Positions 52,201 through 63,000 of a DNA stretch of 64,000 nucleotides are shown here, one piece after another. The DNA is from Henricia sp. BOLD:AAB3569. Lineage: Eukaryota; Echinodermata; Asteroidea; Spinulosida; Echinasteridae. How positions within the stretch are numbered: position 1 is the first letter of the stretch; each line of letters starts with the position of its first letter. The position numbers were made by a program, and so were the translations under genes. Location of the stretch: the NCBI GenBank assembly GCA_037783545.1, contig JBBELK010000392.1, positions 1 to 64,000 on the forward strand, written 5' to 3'. The notes under the pieces were generated by a model that did no database searches, was not told the origin of the DNA, and was given only the letters and a program-made list of their open reading frames with translations.

Positions 52201-53645
52201 TGCAGAGAAATTTCAAAGTTTAGGAAAAAAGGGGTTGGGGCTTCCTGGATGCTCCCGCAACCTGTGGCTGTCTGTACACACCTCTTTGGTGTACTCCTGA
52301 TTCGTGCGCATGCTCAGTACTTCGGACTGTCGTAGATACGGCCCAGTTTGGGACGGGATTTTGGTCAAAGTGTGGTCCAAACGTCGGCAAATTTGGAGGT
52401 CGAAAAATTTTCCGACGAACTTCAAATTTGGCATGCTCCTAACACTCTATATTGCGCACTTGTCCTAAAAAATTGACAGACTTTTGCCGGGAAATTGCAG
52501 AGAAATTTCAAAGTTTAGGAAAAAAAGGGGTTGGGGCTTCCTGGATGCTCCCGCAACCTGTGGCTGTCTGTACACACCTCTTTGGTGTACTCCTGATTCG
52601 TGCGCATGCTCAGTACTTCGGACTGTCGTAGATACGGCCCAGTTTGGGACGGGATTTTGGTCAAAGTGTGGTCCAAACGTCGGCAAATTTGGAGGTCGAA
52701 AAATTTTCCGACGAACTTCAAATTTAGCATGCTCCTAACACTCTATATTGCGCACTTGTCCTAACAAATTGACAGACTTTCGCCGGGAAATTGCAGAGAA
52801 ATTTCAAAGTTTAGGAAAAAAAGGGGTTGGGGCTTCCTGGATGCTCCCGCAACCTGTGGCTGTCTGTACACACCTCTTTGGTGTACTCCTGATTCGTGCG
52901 CATGCTCAGTACTTCGGACTGTCGTAGATACGGCCCAGTTTGGGACGGGATTTTGGTCAAAGTGTGGTCCAAACGTCGGCAATTTTGGAGGTCGAAAAAT
53001 TTTCCGACGAACTTCAAATTTTGCATGCTCCTAACACTCTATATTGCGCACTTGTCCTAAAAAATTGACAGACTTTCGCCGGGAAATTGCAGAGAAATTT
53101 CACAGTTTAGGAAAAAAAGGGGTTGGGGCTTCCTGGATGCTCCCGCAACCTGTGGCTGTCTGTACACACCTCTTTGGTGTACTCCTGATTCGTGCGCATG
53201 CTCAGTACTTCGGACTGTCGTAGATACGGCCCAGTTTGGGACGGGATTTTGGTCAAAGTGTGGTCCAAACGTCGGCAAATTTGGAGGTCGAAAAATTTTC
53301 CGACGAACTTCAAATTTTGCATGCTCCTAACACTCTATATTGCGCACTTGTCCTAAAAAATTGACAGACTTTCGCCGGGAAATTGCAGAGAAATTTCAAA
53401 GTTTAGGAAAAAAAGGGTTGGGGCTTCCTGGATGCTCCCGTAACCTGTGGCTGTCTGTACACACCTCTTAGGTGTACTCCTGATTCGTGCGCATGCTCAG
53501 TACTTCGGACTGTCGTAGATACGGCCCAGTTTGGGACGGGATTTTGGTCAAAGTGTGGTCCAAACGTCGGCAAATTTGGAGGTCGAAAAATTTTCCGACG
53601 AACTTCAAATTTTGCATGCTCCTAACACTCTATATTGCGCACTTG

Positions 53646-55655
53646 TCCTAAAAAATTGACAGACTTTCGCCGGGAAATTGCAGAGAAATTTCAAAGTTTA
53701 GGGAAAAAATGGGTTGGGGCTTCCTGGATGCTCCCGCAACCTGTGGCTGTCTGTACACACCTCTTTGGTGTACTCCTGATTCGTGCGCATGCTCAGTACT
53801 TCGGACTGTCGTAGATACGGCCCAGTTTGGGACCGGATTTTGGTCAAAGTGTGGTCCAAACGTCGGCAAATTTGGAGGTCGAAAAATTTTCCGACGAACT
53901 TAAAATTTTGCATGCTCCTAACACTCTATATTGCGCACTTGTCCTAAAAAATTGCAGAGAAATTTCAAAGTTTAGGAAAAAAAGGGGTTGGGGCTTCCTG
54001 GATGCTCTCGCAACCTGTGGCTGTCTGTACACACCTCTTTGGTGTACTCCTGATTCGTGCGCATGCTCAGTACTTCGGACTGTCGTAGATACGGCCCAGT
54101 TTGGGACGGGATTTTGGTCAAAGTGTGGTCCAAACGTCGGCAAATTTGGAGGTCGAAAAATTTTCCGACGAACTTCAAATTTTGCATGCTCCTAACACTC
54201 TATATTGCGCACTTGTCCTAAAAAATTGACAGACTTTCGCCGGGAAATTGCAGAGAAATTTCAAAGTTTAGGAAAAAAAGGGGTTGGGGCTTCCTGGATG
54301 CTCCCGCAACCTGTGGCTGTCTGTACACACCTCTTTGGTGTACTCCTGATTCGTGCGCATGCTCAGTACTTCGGACTGTCGTAGATACGGCCCAGTTTGG
54401 GACCGGATTTTGGTCAAAGTGTGGTCCAAACGTCGGCAAATTTGGAGGTCGAAAAATTTTCCGACGAACTTCAAATTTTGCATGCTCCTAACACTCTATA
54501 TTGCGCACTTGTCCTAAAAAAATTGCAGAGAAATTTCAAAGTTTAGGAAAAAAAGGGGTTGGGGCTTCCTGGATGCTCCCGCAACCTGTGGCTGTCTGTA
54601 CACACCTCTTTGGTGTACTCCTGATTCGTGCGCATGCTCAGTACTTCGGACTGTCGTAGATACGGCCCAGTTTGGGACGGGATTTTGGTCAAAGTGTGGT
54701 CCAAACGTCGGCAAATTTGGAGGTCGAAAAATTTTCCGACGAACTTCAAATTTTGCATGCTCCTAACACTCTATATTGCGCACTTGTCCTAAAAATTTGA
54801 CAGACTTTCGCCGGGAAATTGCAGAGAAATTTCAAAGTTTAGGAAAAAAAGGGGTTGGGGCTTCCTGGATGCTCCCGTAACCTGTGGCTGTCTGTACACA
54901 CCTCTTTGGTGTACTCCTGATTCGTGCGCATGCTCAGTACTTCGGACTGTCGTAGATACGGCCCAGTTTGAGACCGGATTTTGGTCAAAGTGTGGTCCAA
55001 ACGTCGGCAAATTTGGAGGTCGAAAAATTTTCCGACGAACTTCAAATTTTGCATGCTCCTAACACTCTATATTGCGCACTTGTCCTAAAAAATTGACAGA
55101 CTTTCGCCGGGAAATTGCAGAGAAATTTCAAAGTTTAGGAAAAAAAGGGGTTGGGGCTTCCTGGATGCTCCCGCAACCTGTGGCTGTCTGTACACACCTC
55201 TTTGGTGTACTCCTGATTCGTGCGCATGCTCAGTACTTCGGACTGTCGTAGATACGGCCCAGTTTGGGACCGGATTTTGGTCAAAGTGTGGTCCAAACGT
55301 CGGCAAATTTGGAGGTCGAAAAATTTTCCGACGAACTTCAAATTTTGCATGATCCTAACACTCTATATTGCGCACTTGTCCTAAAAAATTGCAGAGAAAT
55401 TTCAAAGTTTAGGAAAAAAAGGGGTTGGGGCTTCCTGGATGCTCTCGCAACTGTGGCTGTCTGTACACACCTCTTTGGTGTACTCCTGATTCGTGCGCAT
55501 GCTCTAGTACTTCGGACTGTCGTAGATACGGCCCAGTTTGGGACCGGGATTTTGGTCAATGTGTGGTCCAAACGTCGGCAAATTTGGAGGTCGAAAAATT
55601 TTCCGACGAACTTCAAATATTGCATGCTCCTAACACTCTATATTGCGCACTTGTC
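53646..55655. repeat. Higher-order repeat, copy 3 (seven of eight monomers)
   Basis: Monomer types 1 to 7 in the same order; the eighth (AAAGGAGTTGG) is missing and a CTCCCGTAACC/CTCTTAGGTG monomer follows. A longer ordered block around it (short GTCAATGTG monomer, short AAAGGAGTTGG monomer, then AACAAA, CTTTTGCC and AACAAA monomers) runs from 51.3 kb and matches 42.4-46.4 kb, with one extra monomer near 53.06 kb. Confidence 0.7.
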
Positions 55656-55951
55656 CTAAAAAATTGACAGAGCTTTTCGCCGGGAAATTGCAGAGAAATT
55701 TCAAAGTTTAGGAAAAAAGGGGTTGGGGCTTCCTGGATGCTCCCGTAACCTGCTGGCTGTCTGTACACACCTCTTAGGTGTACTCCTGATTCGTGCGCAT
55801 GCTCAGTACTTCGGACTGTCGTAGATACGGCCCAGTTTGGGACGGGATTTTGGTCAAAGTGTGGTCCAAACGTCGGCAAATTTGGAGGTCGAAAAATTTT
55901 CCGACGAACTTCAAATTTTGCATGCTCCTAACACTCTATATTGCGCACTTG

Positions 55952-57968
55952 TCCTAAAAAAATTGACAGACTTTCGCCGGGAAAATTGCAGAGAAATTTC
56001 AAAGTTTAGGGAAAAAATGGGTTGGGCTTCCTGGATGCTCCCGCAACCTGTGGCTGTCTGTACACACCTCTTTGGTGTACTCCTGATTCGTGCGCATGCT
56101 CAGTACTTCGGACTGTCGTAGATACGGCCCAGTTTGGGACCGGATTTTGGTCAAAGTGTGGTCCAAACGTCGGCAAATTTGGAGGTCGAAAAATTTTCCG
56201 ACGAACTTAAAATTTTGCATGCTCCTAACACTCTATATTGCGCACTTGTCCTAAAAAATTGCAGAGAAATTTCAAAGTTTAGGAAAAAAAGGGGTTGGGG
56301 GCTTCCTGGATGCTCTCGCGCAACCTGTGGCTGTCTGTACACACCTCTTTGGTGTACTCCTGATTCGGTGCGCATGCTCAGTACTTCGGACTGTCGTAGA
56401 TACGGCCCAGTTTGGGACGGGATTTTGGTCAAAGTGTGGTCCAAACGTCGGGCAAATTTGGAGGTCGAAAAAATTTTCCGACGAACTTCAAATTTTGCAT
56501 GCTCCTAACACTCTATATTGCGCACTTGTCCTAAAAATTGACAGACTTTCGCCGGGAAATTGCAGAGAAATTTCAAAGTTTAGGAAAAAAAAGGGGTTGG
56601 GGCTTCCTGGATGCTCCCGCAACCTGTGGCTGTCTGTACACACCTCTTTGGTGTACTCCTGATTCGTGCGCATGCTCAGTACTTCGGACTGTCGTAGATA
56701 CGGCCCAGTTTGGGACCGGATTTTGGTCAAAGTGTGGTCCCAAACGTCGGCAAATTTGGAGGTCGAAAAATTTTCCGACGAACTTCAAATTTTGCATGCT
56801 CCTAACACTCTATATTGCGCACTTGTCCTAAAAAATTGCAGAGAAATTTCAAAGTTTAGGAAAAAAAGGGGTTGGGCGCTTCCTGGATGCTCCCGCAACC
56901 TGTGGCTGTCTGTACACACCTCTTTGGTGTACTCCTGATTCGTGCGCATGCTCAGTACTTCGGACTGTCGTAGATACGGCCCAGTTTGGGACGGGATTTT
57001 GGTCAAAGTGTGGTCCAAACGTCGGCAAATTTTGGAGGTCGAAAAGATTTTCCGACGAACTTCAAATTTTGCATGCTCCTAACACTCTATATTGCGCACT
57101 TGTCCTAAAAATTTGACAGACTTTCGCCGGAAATTGCAGAGAAATTTCAAAGTTTAGGAAAAAAAGGGGTTGGGGCTTCCTGGATGCTCCCGTAACCTGT
57201 GGCTGTCTGTACACACCTCTTTGGTGTACTCCTGATTCGTGCGCATGCTCAGTACTTCGGACTGTCGTAGATACGGCCCAGTTTGAGACCGGATTTTGGT
57301 CAAAGTGTGGTCCAAACGTCGGCAAATTTGGAGGTCGAAAAATTTTCCGACGAACTTCAAATTTTGCATGCTCCTAACACTCTATATTGCGCACTTGTCC
57401 TAAAAAATTGACAGACTTTCGCCGGGAAATTGCAGAGAAATTTCAAAGTTTAGGAAAAAAAGGGGTTGGGGCTTCCTGGATGCTCCCGCAACCTGTGGCT
57501 GTCTGTACACACCTCTTTGGTGTACTCCTGATTCGTGCGCATGCTCAGTACTTCGGACTGTCGTAGATACGGCCCAGTTTGGGACCGGATTTTGGTCAAT
57601 GGACGTGTCAGGTCCAAACTCGAATTGGAGGTCGAAAAATTTTCCGACGAACTTCAAATATTGCATGCTCCTAACACTCTATATTGCGCACTTGTCCTAA
57701 AAAATTGCAGAGAAATTTCAAAGTTTAGGAAAAAAAGGAGTTGGGGCTTCCTGGATGCTCCCGCAACCTGTGGCTGTCTGTACACACCTCTTTGGTGTAC
57801 TCCTGATTCGTGCGCAATGCTCAGTACTTCGGACTGTCGTAGATACGGCCCAGTTTGGGACGGGATTTTGGTCAAAGTGTGGTCCAAACGTCGGCAAATT
57901 TGGAGGTCGAAAAATTTTCCGACGAACTTCAAATTTTGCATGCTCTCTAACACTCTATATTGCGCACT
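55952..57968. repeat. Higher-order repeat, copy 4 (rearranged)
   Basis: Types 1 to 5 are in order, then one full-length monomer carries GGGACCGG together with GTCAATG and CAAATATTGC, as if types 6 and 7 had been fused by exchange, followed by type 8. The fused monomer also contains the scrambled stretch at 57,596-57,630, and one-base indels are frequent. Confidence 0.6.
57596..57630. other. Scrambled segment inside one monomer
   Basis: Between GGTCAAT and GGAGGTCG, where every other monomer has the GTGTGGTCCAAACGTCGGCA text, this copy reads GGACGTGTCAGGTCCAAACT then CGAATT. Pieces of the normal words survive out of order, which is unlike the one-base changes elsewhere. It may be a complex local mutation or a consensus error. 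Confidence 0.6.
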
Positions 57969-60002
57969 TGTCCTAAAAAATTGACAGACTTTCGCCGGGA
58001 AATTGCAGAGAAATTTCAAAGTTTAGGAAAAAAAGGGGTTGGGGCTTCCTGGATGCTCCCGCAACCTGTGGCTGTCTGTACAGCACCTCTTTGGTGTACT
58101 CCTGATTCGTGCGCATGCTCAGTACTTCGGACTGTCGTAGATACGGCCCAGTTTGGGACGGGATTTTGGTCAAAGTGTGGTCCAAACGTCGGCAAATTTG
58201 GAGGTCGAAAAATTTTCCGACGAACTTCAAATTTTGCATGCTCCTAACACTCTATATTGCGCACTTGTCCTAAAAATTTGACAGACTTTCGCCGGGAAAT
58301 TGCAGAGAAATTTCAAAGTTTAGGAAAAAAAAGGGGTTGGGGCTTCCTGGATGCTCCCGTAACCTGTGGCTGTCTAGTACACACCTCTTTGGTGTACTCC
58401 TGATTCGTGCGCATGCTCAAGTACTTCGGACTGTCGTAGATACGGCCCAGTTTGAGACCGGATTTTTGGTCAAAGTGTGGTCCAAACGTCGGCAAATTGG
58501 AGGTCGAAAAAATTTTCCGACGAACTTCAAATTTTGCATGCTCCTAACACTCTATATTGCGCACTTGTCCTAAAAATTGACAGACTTTCGCCGGGAAATT
58601 GCAGAGAAATTTCAAAGTTTAGGAAAAAAAGGGGTTGGGGCTTCCTGGATGCTCCCGCAACCTGTGGCTGTCTGTACACACCTCTTTGGTGTACTCCTGA
58701 TTCGTGCGCATGCTCAGTACTTCGGACTGTCGTAGATACGGCCCAGTTTGGGACCGGATTTTGGTCAAAGTGTGGTCCAAACGTCGGCAAATTTGGAGGT
58801 CGAAAAATTTTCCGACGAACTTCAAATTTTGCATGCTCCTAACACTCTATATTGCGCACTTGTCCTAAAAAATTGCAGAGAAATTTCAAAGTTTAGGAAA
58901 AAAAGGGGTTGGGGCTTCCTGGATGCTCCCGCAACCTGTGGCTGTCTGTACACACCTCTTTGGTGTACTCCTGATTCGTGCGCATGCTCAGTACTTCGGA
59001 CTGTCGTAGATACGGCCCAGTTTGGGACCGGATTTTGGTCAATGTGTGGTCCAAACGTCGGCAAATTTGGAGTGGTCGAAAAATTTTCCGACGAACTTCA
59101 AATATTGCATGCTCCTAACACTCTATATTGCGCACTTGTCCTAAAAAATTGCAGAGAAATTTTCAAAGTTTAGGAAAAAAAGGAGTTGGGGCTTCCTGGA
59201 TGCTCCCGCAACCTGTGGCTGTCTGTACACACCTCTTTGGTGTACTCCTGATTCGTGCGCATGCTCAGTACTTCGGACTGTCGTAGATACGGCCCAGTTT
59301 GGGACGGGATTTTGGTCAAAGTGTGGTCCAAACGTCGGCAAATTTGGAGGTCGAAAAATTTTCCGACGAACTTCAAATTTTGCATGCTCCTAACACTCTA
59401 TATTGCGCACTTGTCCTAAAAAATTGACAGACTTTCGCCGGGAAATTGCAGAGAAATTTCAAAGTTTAGGAAAAAAAAGGGTTGGGCTTCCTGGATGCTC
59501 CCGCAACCTGTGGCTGTCTGTACACACCTCTTTGGTGTACTCCTGATTCGTGCGCATGCTCAGTACTTCGGACTGTCGTAGATACGGCCCAGTTTGGGAC
59601 GGGATTTTGGTCAAAGTGTGGTCCAAACGTCGGCAAATTTGGAGGTCGAAAAATTTTCCGACGAACTTCAAATTTTGCATGCTCCTAACACTCTATATTG
59701 CGCACTTGTCCTAACAAATTGACAGACTTTCGCCGGGAAATTGCAGAGAAATTTCAAAGTTTAGGAAAAAAGGGGTTGGGGCTTCCTGGATGCTCCCGCA
59801 ACCTGTGGCTGTCTGTACACACCTCTTTGGTGTACTCCTGATTCGTGCGCATGCTCAGTACTTCGGACTGTCGTAGATACGGCCAGTTTGGGACGGGAGA
59901 TTTTGGTCAAAGTGTGGTCCAAACGTCGGCAAATTTGGAGGTCGAAAAATTTTCCGACGAACTTCAAATTTTGCATGCTCCTAACACTCTATATTGCGCA
60001 CT

Positions 60003-63000
60003 TGTCCTAAAAAATTGACAGACTTTCGCCGGGAAATTGCAGAGAAATTTCAAAGTTTAGGAAAAAAAGGGGTTGGGGCTTCCTGGATGCTCCCGCAACC
60101 TGTGGCTGTCTGTACACACCTCTTTGGTGTACTCCTGATTCGTGCGCATGCTCAGTACTTCGGACTGTCGTAGATACGGCCCAGTTTGGGACGGGATTTT
60201 GGTCAAAGTGTGGTCCAAACGTCGGCAAATTTGGAGGTCGAAAAATTTTCCGACGAACTTCAAATTTTGCATGCTCCTAACACTCTATATTGCGCACTTG
60301 TCCTAAAAAATTGACAGACTTTCGCCGGGAAATTGCAGAGAAATTTCAAAGTTTAGGAAAAAAAGGGGTTGGGGCTTCCTGGATGCTCCCGCAACCTGTG
60401 GCTGTCTGTACACACCTCTTTGGTGTACTCCTGATTCGTGCGCATGCTCAGTACTTCGGACTGTCGTAGATACGGCCCAGTTTGGGACGGGATTTTGGTC
60501 AAAGTGTGGTCCAAACGTCGGCAAATTTGGAGGTCGAAAAATTTTCCGACGAACTTCAAATTTTGCATGCTCCTAACACTCTATATTGCGCACTTGTCCT
60601 AAAAAATTGACAGACTTTCGCCGGGAAATTGCAGAGAAATTTCAAAGTTTAGGAAAAAAAGGGGTTGGGGCTTCCTGGATGCTCCCGCAACCTGTGGCTG
60701 TCTGTACACACCTCTTTGGTGTACTCCTGATTCGTGCGCATGCTCAGTACTTCGGACTGTCGTAGATACGGCCCAGTTTGGGACGGGATTTTGGTCAAAG
60801 TGTGGTCCAAACGTCGGCAAATTTGGAGGTCGAAAAATTTTCCGACGAACTTCAAATTTTGCATGCTCCTAACACTCTATATTGCGCACTTGTCCTAAAA
60901 AATTGACAGACTTTCGCCGGGAAATTGCAGAGAAATTTCAAAGTTTAGGAAAAAAAGGGGTTGGGGCTTCCTGGATGCTCCCGCAACCTGTGGCTGTCTG
61001 TACACACCTCTTTGGTGTACTCCTGATTCGTGCGCATGCTCAGTACTTCGGACTGTCGTAGATACGGCCCAGTTTGGGACGGGATTTTGGTCAAAGTGTG
61101 GTCCAAACGTCGGCAAATTTGGAGGTCGAAAAATTTTCCGACGAACTTCAAATTTTGCATGCTCCTAACACTCTATATTGCGCACTTGTCCTAAAAAATT
61201 GACAGACTTTCGCCGGGAAATTGCAGAGAAATTTCAAAGTTTAGGAAAAAAAGGGGTTGGGGCTTCCTGGATGCTCCCGCAACCTGTGGCTGTCTGTACA
61301 CACCTCTTTGGTGTACTCCTGATTCGTGCGCATGCTCAGTACTTCGGACTGTCGTAGATACGGCCCAGTTTGGGACGGGATTTTGGTCAAAGTGTGGTCC
61401 AAACGTCGGCAAATTTGGAGGTCGAAAAATTTTCCGACGAACTTCAAATTTTGCATGCTCCTAACACTCTATATTGCGCACTTGTCCTAAAAAATTGACA
61501 GACTTTCGCCGGGAAATTGCAGAGAAATTTCAAAGTTTAGGAAAAAAAGGGGTTGGGGCTTCCTGGATGCTCCCGCAACCTGTGGCTGTCTGTACACACC
61601 TCTTTGGTGTACTCCTGATTCGTGCGCATGCTCAGTACTTCGGACTGTCGTAGATACGGCCCAGTTTGGGACGGGATTTTGGTCAAAGTGTGGTCCAAAC
61701 GTCGGCAAATTTGGAGGTCGAAAAATTTTCCGACGAACTTCAAATTTTGCATGCTCCTAACACTCTATATTGCGCACTTGTCCTAAAAAATTGACAGACT
61801 TTCGCCGGGAAATTGCAGAGAAATTTCAAAGTTTAGGAAAAAAAGGGGTTGGGGCTTCCTGGATGCTCCCGCAACCTGTGGCTGTCTGTACACACCTCTT
61901 TGGTGTACTCCTGATTCGTGCGCATGCTCAGTACTTCGGACTGTCGTAGATACGGCCCAGTTTGGGACGGGATTTTGGTCAAAGTGTGGTCCAAACGTCG
62001 GCAAATTTGGAGGTCGAAAAATTTTCCGACGAACTTCAAATTTTGCATGCTCCTAACACTCTATATTGCGCACTTGTCCTAAAAAATTGACAGACTTTCG
62101 CCGGGAAATTGCAGAGAAATTTCAAAGTTTAGGAAAAAAAGGGGTTGGGGCTTCCTGGATGCTCCCGCAACCTGTGGCTGTCTGTACACACCTCTTTGGT
62201 GTACTCCTGATTCGTGCGCATGCTCAGTACTTCGGACTGTCGTAGATACGGCCCAGTTTGGGACGGGATTTTGGTCAAAGTGTGGTCCAAACGTCGGCAA
62301 ATTTGGAGGTCGAACAATTTTCCGACGAACTTCAAATTTTGCATGCTCCTAACACTCTATATTGCGCACTTGTCCTAAAAAATTGACAGACTTTCGCCGG
62401 GAAATTGCAGAGAAATTTCAAAGTTTAGGAAAAAAAGGGGTTGGGGCTTCCTGGATGCTCCCGCAACCTGTGGCTGTCTGTACACACCTCTTTGGTGTAC
62501 TCCTGATTCGTGCGCATGCTCAGTACTTCGGACTGTCGTAGATACGGCCCAGTTTGGGACGGGATTTTGGTCAAAGTGTGGTCCAAACGTCGGCAAATTT
62601 GGAGGTCGAACAATTTTCCGACGAACTTCAAATTTTGCATGCTCCTAACACTCTATATTGCGCACTTGTCCTAAAAAATTGACAGACTTTCGCCGGGAAA
62701 TTGCAGAGAAATTTCAAAGTTTAGGAAAAAAAGGGGTTGGGGCTTCCTGGATGCTCCCGCAACCTGTGGCTGTCTGTACACACCTCTTTGGTGTACTCCT
62801 GATTCGTGCGCATGCTCAGTACTTCGGACTGTCGTAGATACGGCCCAGTTTGGGACGGGATTTTGGTCAAAGTGTGGTCCAAACGTCGGCAAATTTGGAG
62901 GTCGAAAAATTTTCCGACGAACTTCAAATTTTGCATGCTCCTAACACTCTATATTGCGCACTTGTCCTAAAAAATTGACAGACTTTCGCCGGGAAATTGC

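Larger units (their letters stand above)
32240..59420. repeat. 22-bp deletion monomer variant (274 bp), about 32 copies
   Basis: In these monomers CCTAAAAAATTG is followed directly by CAGAGAAATTTC; the 22 bases between two copies of the 6-bp direct repeat AAATTG are missing and one copy is kept, the footprint of slippage or microhomology repair. Junctions lie near 32.27, 34.32, 34.89, 36.65, 37.81, 38.97, 39.53, 40.11, 40.38, 40.95, 41.22, 42.39, 42.66, 44.71, 45.29, 46.14, 46.42, 47.28, 47.86, 48.73, 49.00, 50.46, 51.33, 51.60, 53.94, 54.51, 55.38, 56.25, 56.83, 57.70, 58.86 and 59.14 kb. None occurs left of the retrotransposon or after 59.2 kb. The shared breakpoint implies one origin followed by spread. 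Confidence 0.9.

Noticed and set aside
60358..60374. Telomere-like or quadruplex motif GGGGTTGGGG
   Set aside because: Only two G runs per monomer, 296 bp from the next pair; too little for an intramolecular quadruplex or a telomere array.
60303..60598. CENP-B box in the monomer
   Set aside because: The TTCG sites on either strand do not have the A and CGGG at the required spacing.
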